Positions 24,030 through 33,923 of a stretch of DNA of 64,000 bases are shown piece after piece. A model generated the notes under the pieces. It searched no databases. It had not been told where the DNA came from and was given only the letters and a program-made list of their open reading frames with translations. The stretch is from Pestalotiopsis fici W106-1. Taxonomy: Eukaryota; Ascomycota; Sordariomycetes; Amphisphaeriales; Sporocadaceae. Where the stretch lies: the NCBI RefSeq assembly GCF_000516985.1, contig NW_006917091.1, positions 5,824,518 through 5,888,517 of the forward strand, in the 5' to 3' direction. Made by a program: the position numbers and the translations under genes. The number at the start of each line of letters is the position of its first letter. The first letter of the stretch is position 1.

Positions 24030-24581
24030 GATTACCTGCTCAGCAAGGCCAACTAAAGATAATGAATTGACAGGCAAGCTGGAATGAACACTGTGTTGGT
24101 GCCAAGCATAGAGTGCAATTATAGAAAGTCAAACAGTTGTTATAATGATGCCGTCTTTATAAGCCTGGAACACAATAGGAATATTCCATAAAGGCTCGGT
24201 GCTAAAAGTAGAGATATAATAAGTTGTCAAGCATTCCCCACATCCACGTGCATCATTATTAAAAGTCTCAGGCTCTTTTAACTCCGACGACTTCATCTCC
24301 GAGCTTCTTTCCCGGGACTTGCAAGAGTTTTCAAGGCTGTCGCTTCAAACAAGTTGAACATTTTCTCTAATGTGGTGAATTTGAAACAAAAGGACTAGAA
24401 AGAATGCGCGCGCATAATGATTTTGACGAGAGTACAGAACCATTACCGCAGTAGCACCGGTATTCTAAGAGAGTGCCAAATTACTAAGGTTAGGCATTTA
24501 TTTCCGTACGGTCTAAACCTTATCACTCATATTGCAGGGGCTGGTAATACCGATAACATATAAAGTTGTTTCTCTCAGGCA
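24030..24581. other. intergenic, upstream of the esterase
   Basis: Promoter side of the esterase gene and flank of the inverted-repeat element. No gene seen. Confidence 0.5.
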
Positions 24582-24774
24582 GGATGCGCACCCCCCAATT
24601 CCTGCTGGACAGCCCCCCAAGGCACTTTTACATACAAAAAAAGTCCGTGCACGAATTTAGCACTCCACTATTTCCAGCGCGCTACACCAATTTTAAATAT
24701 AAAGATACATTATATCAAAATAGCTTCAAATTGCGATATAAAATCAAATAAAATAGAAAAAAATGCACAGATAT

Positions 24775-24826
24775 GTTAGGATTAGTTATTAGGGTTAGTT
24801 AGTAGTAGTTAGGGTTTTTAGTGTTA
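24775..24826 (+). repeat. telomere-like degenerate TTAGGG tract
   Basis: Within the inverted-repeat element, units TTAGG, TTAGTTA, TTAGGG, TTAGTTAG and TTAGGG recur, resembling the fungal telomere repeat in degenerate form. It may be interstitial telomere sequence or chance in AT-rich DNA. Confidence 0.5.
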
Positions 24827-24926
24827 GCCGGGAGTCCGAGAGGCGGTGTGAGCCCTTCGCTATCTGGTATATGGTAATTTGTTTATATGCAAGTGTACAA
24901 GTGCCCTGGGGGGCTGTCCAGCAGGA

Positions 24927-25026
24927 NNNNNNNNNNNNNNNNNNNNNNNNNNNNNNNNNNNNNNNNNNNNNNNNNNNNNNNNNNNNNNNNNNNNNNNNNN
25001 NNNNNNNNNNNNNNNNNNNNNNNNNN
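24927..25026. other. assembly gap of 100 N
   Basis: Exactly 100 undetermined bases, a usual placeholder length. It falls inside the right arm of the inverted repeat, which suggests a hairpin broke the assembly. Confidence 0.98.
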
Positions 25027-25037
25027 GGTGCGCATCC

Positions 25038-25675
25038 GGGGCGGTTTCTCTCCAGCATAGTACCTCAACCACGTGCCTTCATTAGATGTCTATATACTCA
25101 ACAACACCTCGCTTTTGATGAATTTAGGAAAGCCAATGACGTGGGTTGGGTATTGATAAACTACTGTTTCCGTAATCGGGTGTCAAATCAATGTGTTTAT
25201 GATTAAATGCGTTTGTGAGTGTGAAACACTACTAGTGAATAAAAGGCCTGAAACAATCGGTGAGTATAAGGCCGAGAGCACTCTATCTTCGGATCAATGC
25301 GAATGTGGCAACGGCGGTCTCCTGAATTTACAGAATTCGATAGGCAGCCATGACTCAAAATGTTCATAAATGGACCGCCTACCGCTTTGTTGCCGCGCGT
25401 CCGAATATGCTTAGTGTCAACGCCGTTCGCATATCCGAAGAAGAGCGGGGGTAAATGTATACCCGCTGGTGCTGGCAATTGGTCTGCTTCGATGCTTATT
25501 AATTAGGTTATCCTCTTTTTTACACTAGGTCACAGATCAAAAGACGGCACTCAGCATGAAAGCCCCAATGACAATTGCTATTATATCCGTTAGGCACTTC
25601 TGATGCTCAAAACTCCACCATCACCTCCTAAACTACCTCCCATATCCTTCCCTTCTGGTAAGATAAAGAATCCCA
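25038..25675. other. intergenic, no gene seen
   Basis: Sequence between the inverted-repeat element and the small secreted protein gene; nothing recognised. Confidence 0.5.
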
Positions 25676-26148
25676 TCACTTCTTCTCCTCGGCAACGGCG
25701 GCGCATCCACCGAGGCAAGCAGAGTAGGCCAGTGGGTCGCTGTTGAGCGGCTTGCAGGCATCAGCGCACTCGGTCGACTCCTTTTCGAAAACGACAGTTC
25801 CGTCGTCCAAGAAGCGAGGGCTGCTCTTGATGTCCTCGTCGTCAGAGGCCACGGCCAATCCAGAGCAGCCAGCGCTGCAGGCAGCGTACGCAATTGGGTT
25901 GATGAGCAGCGGTGTGCATGCCGCCAGGCACAGAGGCTTTTGGGTTTGCCATGTAATTAGTAAACAAGCACCAGGATGTGTTAACTTAAAATGATTCATG
26001 GGGTGCTTACCAGTCCAATACCGGCCTGGAATATGTGTCAGTAAGAAGCGCTAAAGGAGAGCAGGCGGCACCATTTTGTGCTGTTACTTACGGTTGCGTT
26101 GGCACGGAGAACTCCGGCAGCGAAGACGATGGCAGCTGTGAACTTCAT
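25676..26148 (-). CDS. small secreted cysteine-rich protein with internal duplication
   Basis: Three exons: 26092-26148, a 15-base micro-exon 26011-26025 and 25676-25936, giving 110 residues. The start MKFTAAIVFAAGVLRANA is a signal peptide. The mature part has two copies of C-x3-C-x-PL-x3-P-x-AY-x-AC-x2-GC, at about residues 27-48 and 79-100, so eight cysteines in two matching sets. The pattern resembles small fungal proteins annotated as zygote-specific-like, whose function is unknown. Size, signal peptide and cysteines make it a candidate effector or surface protein. The micro-exon is needed to join signal peptide and core with consensus splice sites on both sides. Confidence 0.8.
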
Positions 26149-27620
26149 TGTTGCGTTGTGAAGGCTCTGAGAGGAATCTCGGTTGTAGACAGAGTCAATG
26201 GTAACTAATGGATGCTGTGTTGAGATGAAGTTGTTGACTCTGATGTAGTCTTCCACACTGGCCATTATTTTTTCATCTTATATAGACTTATGAATACGTA
26301 TAGACTGCCATTGAGATGTTTCTTTGTCTCGGATCTACTTGCAAGAGTTCAGCTGATTTCAATAGCTCAGGCGGTTCTCAACCATTCAGCTGGTGTCCAG
26401 ACGATGATAGTAGACCGATTTCTTCTTGTGAGGCCAAATATGTCGTCAGGAGTTGATGAACATCCTGGTGATAACGAGCAATCACCAATCTCCACAGCAA
26501 TGGGTGGCGCCGCCAGGTGGCGCAAGCCACAGAAATCTTAATGAGCTTAGATACTGCCACGGTCCGTACCGGCATTTAGGAAAGGGTGGAGATCATTTGT
26601 CCCGAGATTCCGTGGTAAAAGAAACTAAGCAGCGATGTGGTAGTTCAGCTCGGTCGTGTGATGGATTCGCGAAATCAATTGGCCTGTATATTCATGTAGT
26701 CTTGAGACATTTAATCTTGTGAATATTTAGATTTTACTGAACGCGGCAGTCTCTGCTCATTACACTAGTAGGTGTATTTCATGGTGAGTGGCAGGCTCTT
26801 TTGTGTATAACCAGGTGCAGCCTATGAACCAAAACACGGGAACAACGTTCCACGAATAGCGTAATTAAGAATTGAGAGTTACCACTTCACTAAAATTCAG
26901 CTCACCTAAGTCCAGCTAGTCTTAGGGTTGTTGCTGATCAATGAAATGTTACGTTCTGTTTCATGATCACTGAGGTTATGTCTGATCACAACCAGCGGTG
27001 GCTGGCTGTGAAGTGAAGAAGAAGAAAACACCTAGATTAAGGAATCTTGTTAACCGCGTATTCACCAGAGCTCGTCAAATTGACCATTCAACTCATTTGT
27101 GAACACGGCTTTGGTTCACTAATGAATCTGAGGATCGTCTGTAAATCGGTCCGAAAAGTCTGGTAGATTTCGAGAATAGTTTGAAGTGGCGGATAGCAAA
27201 AACCAATAGTCCCTCCAGCTTCCGGCCACAGTTGCTCCTACTAAGCCTAATTATATGCGGACCCCGTCTTTGTTTTAACATAGCATCAGCCAAAGACTGA
27301 ATTTTTGTTTCAGCAGTAGTTGATGACTGGTTATAATTGATTGTAGATTGACTCAAAGCTGTGTTGAGTATCATTATAACAAAACTTACTCTGTCACATG
27401 ACTAGATCAATGGATATTCAGCCAGCCACATTATAGATCAAAAAATGTGGCAACCGGCGATAATCTTCTCGTAGATCATGATCTATGCCGGGTGTCAGCT
27501 ATGTCACCTATAGTGGACATTAGAAAACGTCGCATTGAGATACAAAGGTATTCTGTAATCCATCGAGGAAGTCTACTCGTTATCTCCATAGTTGCACACA
27601 GTTCCCAATCGTTCTTGTTC
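26149..27620. other. intergenic, no gene seen
   Basis: About 1.5 kb of AT-rich sequence between divergent genes. The sedolisin frame is open from 27447 but has no in-frame ATG with a signal peptide before 27621. Confidence 0.5.
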
Positions 27621-29489
27621 ATGATGTTTGCCAGAAAGCCTTTGGTATTTCTGCTGTGTGCAATCAGCAAGTATACAGCGGCTCATCTATTGCGACAGGA
27701 AAGTGCAACAAATCTGAGTCAGTGGAGTCGTGGTCCTGAAGCTGATTCCCATCAAGTTGTCCAGCTGTCGATTGCCTTGACTCTTCAAGATTCTGATCTT
27801 GGGGTCGAAACTTTGCTTCGCATCTCTGACCCAAACTTCCCAGAATATGGCCAACATTTGTCGGCTAAAGAAGTTGCTCGCATTTTTCAGCCCAAGCCAA
27901 ATGCCGCTGCCGACGTGTTGGACTGGCTCAAAGAGTCCGGTGTCGATCTAAACCATGTCAATTTGTCCCACGGTGGCGATCGCTTGTCTCTAAGTTTGTC
28001 TGTTCGAGAGGCCACCTGGCTCCTGCAGACCACATTTTATCACCACACACATTACAAGACTGGACAGGGACAGATTGGCTGCGAATATTATCATGTTCCA
28101 CAATCACTTTCTGGCTCTATTGACTACATCCTGACTTCTTCCCCTATTCAGAGTCATCAGCAGATTCCTCGACAACAGATTGTCTTGAATGATCAGTCCT
28201 TTGCAGTAGGACCCACCGCACCCGATTGTCACAGTCAAACAAACCCAGAGTGCCTTCGAGATCTTTACAAGATCCCAATAGATGTGATACCGCATCCCAA
28301 CAATTCGTTTGGAATTTTCGAACCATCTTGGATCTCTTGGATCTCCGACGACTTGGACAAGTTTTTCCAAAAATATCAGAAGAACCTAGTCGGGTCGCGT
28401 CCCAAGTTTGATGCAATAAATGGAGGATATTGGAACGAAACCAGCCCTTCATTTCCATTGCATCAAGAACCCAACCTGGATTTTGAGTATGCAATGGCGC
28501 TCACATCACCTCATGAAGTCACCAATGTACAAGTCGGTTCCAACGTCGAACAAGGAAACCTAGAGGATATGCTTGTAGCGTTTGATCAATACTATTGCGA
28601 TCCGATCAACCCCGAGCACAAAAGGTTTCACGGCGGCAAGAATTTGTATCCGCCAGGGTGCAACGCCACGACCTGCGACTGCGGTTCATCATCGCCACCC
28701 AAAGTCTTGTCCATATCGTGGGGCTGGACGGAAGCTCATTTTAGTCCAAACTTTTTGCATCGTCAATGCCTCGAGTTTCTCAAGCTCGGCCTAATGGGCA
28801 CAACCGTAGTCGTCAGCATATCGGATGACGGTACTGCAAGTCAGTCGGGCGAGTTTTGCATCGACGATCCATCAGGGAATGCCACTGCCGGGAGATTCAG
28901 TCCAGTCTTTCCAGGGTCTTGTCCTTGGGTCACGAGTGTGGGAGGCACGCGATTGCTGCTGCCAGGGGAGCCTCGACCACCGGCATCTTCCACAAAGGAG
29001 ACAGTTTGGAGAGAACCTGTGCATTCCTCTGGAGGCGGCTTCAGCAATGTATTCCCGGTCCCTCCATATCAAGCGCCAAACATTGCGTCCTACAAGAACA
29101 TTGAAGGAGATCACTTGAATGAGATCCATGACCGTTTTAATAGCACAGGCAGAGGCTTCCCCGATGTAGCCGCCGTAGCACACAGGTATGCGGTTGTTAG
29201 TCAAGGAAACGACACGTTGATATCTGGCACTTCGGCATCGAATCCAGTGTTTGCCTCAATCATCACACTGATTAACAGCGAGCGCATGCATGCTGGCAAA
29301 GGTTCAGTTGGGTTCATCAATCCAGTCTTGTATAGCAACCCGGGCGTACTCAATGACGTTATGACAGGCTCGAACAAGGGTTGCGGTATTGGTCAGGCAT
29401 TTCGGGCCACCCGTGGATGGGATGCGGTGACGGGTCTAGGAACTCCAGACTATAAGCGATTGCGACACCTTTTCATGAGTCTGCCATGA
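27621..29489 (+). CDS. sedolisin family serine-carboxyl protease (tripeptidyl-peptidase type, S53)
   Basis: Secreted acid protease of family S53, 622 residues, intronless. The start at 27621 gives a signal peptide (MMFARKPLVFLLCAISKYTAA); further upstream codons in the open frame lack it. Residues about 40-190 form the pro-kumamolisin activation domain (FPEYGQHLSAKEVA). The catalytic set is complete: E283 and D287 in QEPNLDFEYAM, the oxyanion D402 in SISDDGTA and the nucleophile S538 in SGTSASNP. The calcium site region follows near the C-terminus (GWDAVTGLGTPDY). Such enzymes release tripeptides or act as endoproteases at acid pH for nutrition or pathogenesis. Confidence 0.94.
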   Translation: MMFARKPLVFLLCAISKYTAAHLLRQESATNLSQWSRGPEADSHQVVQLSIALTLQDSDLGVETLLRISDPNFPEYGQHLSAKEVARIFQPKPNAAADVLDWLKESGVDLNHVNLSHGGDRLSLSLSVREATWLLQTTFYHHTHYKTGQGQIGCEYYHVPQSLSGSIDYILTSSPIQSHQQIPRQQIVLNDQSFAVGPTAPDCHSQTNPECLRDLYKIPIDVIPHPNNSFGIFEPSWISWISDDLDKFFQKYQKNLVGSRPKFDAINGGYWNETSPSFPLHQEPNLDFEYAMALTSPHEVTNVQVGSNVEQGNLEDMLVAFDQYYCDPINPEHKRFHGGKNLYPPGCNATTCDCGSSSPPKVLSISWGWTEAHFSPNFLHRQCLEFLKLGLMGTTVVVSISDDGTASQSGEFCIDDPSGNATAGRFSPVFPGSCPWVTSVGGTRLLLPGEPRPPASSTKETVWREPVHSSGGGFSNVFPVPPYQAPNIASYKNIEGDHLNEIHDRFNSTGRGFPDVAAVAHRYAVVSQGNDTLISGTSASNPVFASIITLINSERMHAGKGSVGFINPVLYSNPGVLNDVMTGSNKGCGIGQAFRATRGWDAVTGLGTPDYKRLRHLFMSLP

Positions 29490-29952
29490 TCGCAGTAGGG
29501 GCGTGGATGGGCAAAGTTATTTGTGATCGGTGAGAGAATGGAGGTTATCTCTGTACTGTAAACTTTTTTATGATTTCCTGTTTAATCAACTTTCTTGTAA
29601 CTTCGAAACATATTGGCACCTTTTGCATTTACCTGTTGTTGAAGTGGAACTGCACGGCATTGGAAACGCATCAGGTGCGTCCACTAAAAACTTGGCTTTT
29701 TTGCGGCCTCTTCGGCTGCCCACCTGCGCTGGGGATAGCCTGTCGCTAGCAGCCAGTAAACCACCTGTGCACCCAATCCCAAGTGCATTAAGTCTCTTGT
29801 ACGATGCAGCCACCCCACTCATCTCTCGCAAGTGACCTGAAGCCGGCATGGTTGAGCGCGATTATTTCAGCGTCTCTCTGCTGAAGGAAACGAGCCGGAA
29901 TCAACAATTCATGGCCTGGAATGACCCTTAGTACTGCCGCCAGCGAATCGCA
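29490..29952. other. intergenic, HET gene upstream region
   Basis: About 460 bases between two same-strand genes. It must contain the 3' end of the protease transcript and the HET gene promoter; nothing specific recognised. Confidence 0.5.
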
Positions 29953-31878
29953 ATGGACAAGTCCCAACTTTATCAAAGCCTCGATCTTTTGAAAAAGGAG
30001 ATACGGCTCCTTGAAGTTCTCCCAGGCCCAAGTGACACGGCACTCCACGGCCGCCTCTTGCACACGTCTCTACAAGACCCTGTACCATATGAGACCATCT
30101 CGTACTGCTGGGGCGACGCCAGCGTTCGCGGAACACTCATGATTGATGAATTCGAGTTCGATGCACCTCTTAGTTCCTTGACCGTTCTCAAGTGCATGAG
30201 GAGACCCGATGCACCTCGGCGACTCTGGGTTGACGCAATATGCATCAACCAGGACGACATTGACGAAAGGGGATCTCAGGTGGCTCTCATGTCGCAAATC
30301 TATCGCCAGGCGCGCACAAATCTCGTCTACCTCGGCGAAGAAGATGAAATGACGAGACGCGGGCTCAAGTGCATTCGCGAGCTTCTTCAAGAAATCAGCG
30401 ACAAGACGATTGGATTCTCCAGGTTCCACAGACTGATGCGAAGCTTTCAATCTGATCTTCGACGCGATTCCAACTTGACCATGAATTGTACTCTCGATGA
30501 AGCTGGTGTTTTGTCACTGTTTGACCGACCGTGGTTTGAGTAAGTCTGCAAGGCCAGAGTCTGATTCCTTATCAAAATTCGGAGCGATGCTTATTTCTTG
30601 TTTTTTTTTTCTGTGTTCAGACGATTATGGGTTGTTCAAGAAGCGGTTTTGGCGCCGACTAGCATTTGCTTTTACGGCCCCAGTCTCACCGTGGGCCTGG
30701 TTGAGTTATTGCGGGCCGCCCGTTGGATCACCTATAACCGGGCTTCCATCTCCCGCGAGATGCACGACAATGAAAACCTTAACAATGCCGTGGACCTGTG
30801 GTCGCTTGTCGACAACAAGAGCACGGCAGGGTCAGGTACAAGTATCGAGCCGCCCAACGATCCCGATCTCAGTGCCCTCCTGCTGCTTGCACGCCACAGG
30901 CTATCCACCGAGGCCAAGGACAAGGTCTTTGGCGTCCTCGGACTCTTGTCGCAACAAACTGACGCATCAGAAGATGGGCCAGATACTTCTCTACTAGAGA
31001 CCGATTACAAAAAATCTCAAGGACGAGTCTTTTGTGATGCCATTCGTTACGCCATTCAGGAATTGAACAGTCTTCGGATACTCGAGTATGTCAATCACGC
31101 CATTGAGCCCAATGTCTCGAGCCTTGGAGACTTTGCATCCTGGGTTCCACGGTTTGACCTGCCGATCAATGAAGAAGTCGAAGCAGAAGTACTCCCGCCC
31201 ATATTTGCCGCTGACAATGATGATGGCGTGAATCGGGAAGACATGGAGATAGACCTTGCTCGGCCAACCATGTTGAGCCTCATGGGCTATTGGATCAGTA
31301 CAATCGCGGAAACAAGCGATGTATTTTCGTCCGAGATCATGAAAGACACTTCCAAGTTGGTAGCACTACTTCAAAAGCTACCCGTCATGGTCAGGGGTGC
31401 CCATGCAGCCGATTTGCGAATGTGGGGAGGAGATAACACGGGCATCGAAAATGGCTTTTCCCTGATGCTGGCGGCGACGCTGATGGGCGGTAATTGGAAT
31501 AACCAGCCAGTCGAAGACGACGACGTTGAAGCATTTCGCACTTTCCTCGAAGCTCTCATGGCGGGCTCCTGGACCTACGATCCGAACGATCCGCAATGGC
31601 AATGTTTGGAGAGCGCATGCCGAAATCGCCGCTTCTTTGTCGGAAAAGATCTAGGCTTCATTGGCTTGGGTCCAAGCTGCATGCGGCCAGGAGATGTTGT
31701 GTCTATCCTCTATGGAGGATCTGTACCTTTCATATTGAGAAATATTACAGAAGACATGGACGCCATACCGGATTATCTCATGCTTGGCGCTGCCTATGTC
31801 TATGGGGTCATGGATGGGGGCTATGTGAGATCAGCAGAAGAGCTAGAGGCAGAGATCATTTCTTTTAATACTGTCTAA
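29953..31878 (+). CDS. heterokaryon incompatibility (HET) domain protein
   Basis: HET-domain protein of 614 residues from two exons (29953-30539 and 30621-31878). HET proteins trigger programmed cell death or act in allorecognition when partnered. The domain is complete: YETISYCWGD near residues 47-56, LWVDAICINQDDIDERG near 96-112, IYRQA and VYLG, then RPWFERLWVVQEA, which is formed only when the 81-base intron is removed. The long C-terminal part shows the usual variable HET region ending with a GD-V--L-GG-VPF-LR motif seen in many fungal HET proteins. No NACHT, WD or patatin partner domain is attached or adjacent. Confidence 0.93.
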
Positions 31879-32292
31879 AAGCTCAATCATAAATGTGAAG
31901 AGAAACTTTTCTCTCCCAACGATTGGCATAGCAGCATAGATATACCCTTTGAAAGAGTACTTTGCGACACAGTCAAAACTCAAAGTCAGTTACAAGAAAG
32001 TTTATTCAACCGGTCAGCTATCTGATTAGCCAAGGCAGATCATGCGCAGTCCATACGAAATCGACGCATCAGGTGTCAGCATTTAGCTTTGGGAATATTG
32101 GGGAATCTATGTAGGTATGCGAATGCCCATGCTTCAGTACCCCCACTGGGACTGCCACCGAATCTCTGATGTAAGCAAAGCGGCCGCAACATGCGTTCAT
32201 CAACTCACGACCACGGAGGGCGCATCGCTGATTCAAATTAGCCTTTCATCATTTCAAATTTCAAAAACAAATTCAATTATATAGTTTTCGAC
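31879..32292. other. intergenic, no gene seen
   Basis: About 410 bases between the HET gene and the short-chain dehydrogenase; the latter's promoter is expected here. Confidence 0.5.
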
Positions 32293-33352
32293 ATGGTGAA
32301 ATTGGACTTTGATCTCGAGCGGGATGTGCCTGAGCTCACAGGCAAGGTCGTCCTGATAACTGGTGGTAAGGATACTTCCTATCTACGCGCTGACGGCAAC
32401 GAGTTCACCATGATTGGTTTCCAGGCACAAATGGGCTGGGTGCTGCTACAACGCAGATGCTAGCAAGCCGAAACCCGGCCAAGATCTACATCACCGGCCG
32501 CAATGAGTCGGCTGCACAGCATGTCATTGCTGCTATTCAGTCAACCGGGTCAAAGACCGAGGTCATCTGGCTTCGGTGCGATCATTCCGACCTGACAACC
32601 GTCAAGAAAGCTGCGCAGGAGATTTCGAGAGAATCCCGACTTGATATACTCATGGCCAATGCTGGTGTTATGGCACTTCCTCCTGGTATATAGCACTATT
32701 TCTGGTCCTTGCCGCTTAATCCTGTAACGTCTTGTTAGTCATTAACTCCTAGACTTGTCAAGGTTTGACCAAGGACGGATACGAGCTGCATTTTGGTATC
32801 AACCACCTTGCCCACGCCCTCCTCATCCGCATCCTACTCCCGCTCCTGCAAAAGACCGCCAAGGAACACGGAGAAGCGCGCATTCTTCCCATTTCCAGCC
32901 TGGCGCTTGTCCTTGCCCCCCGAAGCCACGGTATCGTGTTCCAGGACCTCAAGACGACACAGGCGTACTGGATCCTGGGTAAATGGCAACGCTACGCTCA
33001 GAGCAAGCTGGCCAACCTTCTCTATGGCCGTGAACTCGCTCGTCGTTACCCCGAAATCCTGACATTGATCGTTGATCCGGGACCTAGCAATACTAGACTT
33101 GTTTCAAGTCTTGGATTCCTAGATAAAGCGATCGTGTATCTGGGCAACATTAATCGCTTCCTCGATGATGACCGGGGCCATTGGAATCAGGTTTGGACTG
33201 TCGGCGTACCAAAGGCTAGGGCGCAGCAGGGAGAGCTATATGAACCGGTGGGTAAACTCACAGACGGGTACACTCATTGGTGCCTGGACGAGCAGCTCAC
33301 AGCACGGCTATGGGACTGGACTGAAGAGGAGCTTCGGCCCTGGTTGGTGTAG
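32293..33352 (+). CDS. short-chain dehydrogenase/reductase
   Basis: NAD(P)-dependent oxidoreductase of 307 residues from three exons (32293-32365, 32425-32685, 32763-33352). Exon 1 encodes MVKLDFDLERDVPELTGKV and the start of the Rossmann fold; intron 1 interrupts the cofactor motif TGGTNGLG, which splicing restores. ANAG follows at the end of exon 2, and the catalytic Ser lies in PISSLAL with Y189-x3-K193 in the active site (YAQSK). The family resembles retinol-dehydrogenase-like or WW-domain-oxidoreductase-like SDRs in fungi. Substrate unknown. Same strand as the MFS transporter 570 bases downstream. Confidence 0.93.
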
Positions 33353-33923
33353 TGTGGTCTAGATTGTTGCACGGCGAAAAATGCAGTTCAAGGTAGGGAA
33401 GGCTTAAACGTCAGGGCGTATCCTTCAAACCATCTATAAAAAAGCTACATCGCGTATCTGAAGGAGGAAATCCTTGTCGTGGAGAAAGGTTTGCTTTTTT
33501 CGGTCTAGACACGGACATTATTACAATGCCTAGCATTCAAGCAGGGCAAAGCACCAAGGCCCAGCTCTTACCTTATTCCCTGCACTCTTTTTTATATCCG
33601 TGCAATATAATTCATTGTAGACCAATCGTATTACGATATTTCGTTGGCATATGAGACAGCAATGTATGGATATCTTGGCAGAATGCCGATCGTGAAAGCT
33701 CGGATTTAAGCTTTCTAAGACCGTGATGGTGACTGCGTCTTTGTAGTCAACAAACAATCGCACGCTCATGTAAGCCTGTCTATTCTTTTCGCGAATCTTC
33801 GCCCTCCTGTATCGGAACGCTCTCGTTTTACCTTTATTCTTCTGCTCTCGTCAAGGAACTCTAGATTGGGCGAAACGTAGTTGGGGATCACGATACCCGC
33901 CATCCTAATGCTTCTGTTTCAAG
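33353..33923. other. intergenic, no gene seen
   Basis: Region upstream of the MFS transporter; nothing recognised beyond expected promoter sequence. Confidence 0.5.

Larger units (their letters stand above)
24582..25037. repeat. inverted-repeat element (MITE-like) containing the assembly gap
   Basis: The left arm starts GGATGCGCACC at 24582 and continues TCCTGCTGGACAGCCCC to about 24627. The right side carries the reverse complement, split by the gap: 24899-24926 matches 24600-24627 at 27 of 28 positions and 25027-25037 matches 24582-24592 at 11 of 11. The arms enclose about 270 bases of AT-rich sequence without a coding frame. This is the architecture of a non-autonomous terminal-inverted-repeat element. 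No clear target-site duplication is visible, so the family is not assigned. Confidence 0.7.

Noticed and set aside
24795..25206. Open frames running through the 100-N gap
   Set aside because: They are open only because undetermined bases hide stops.
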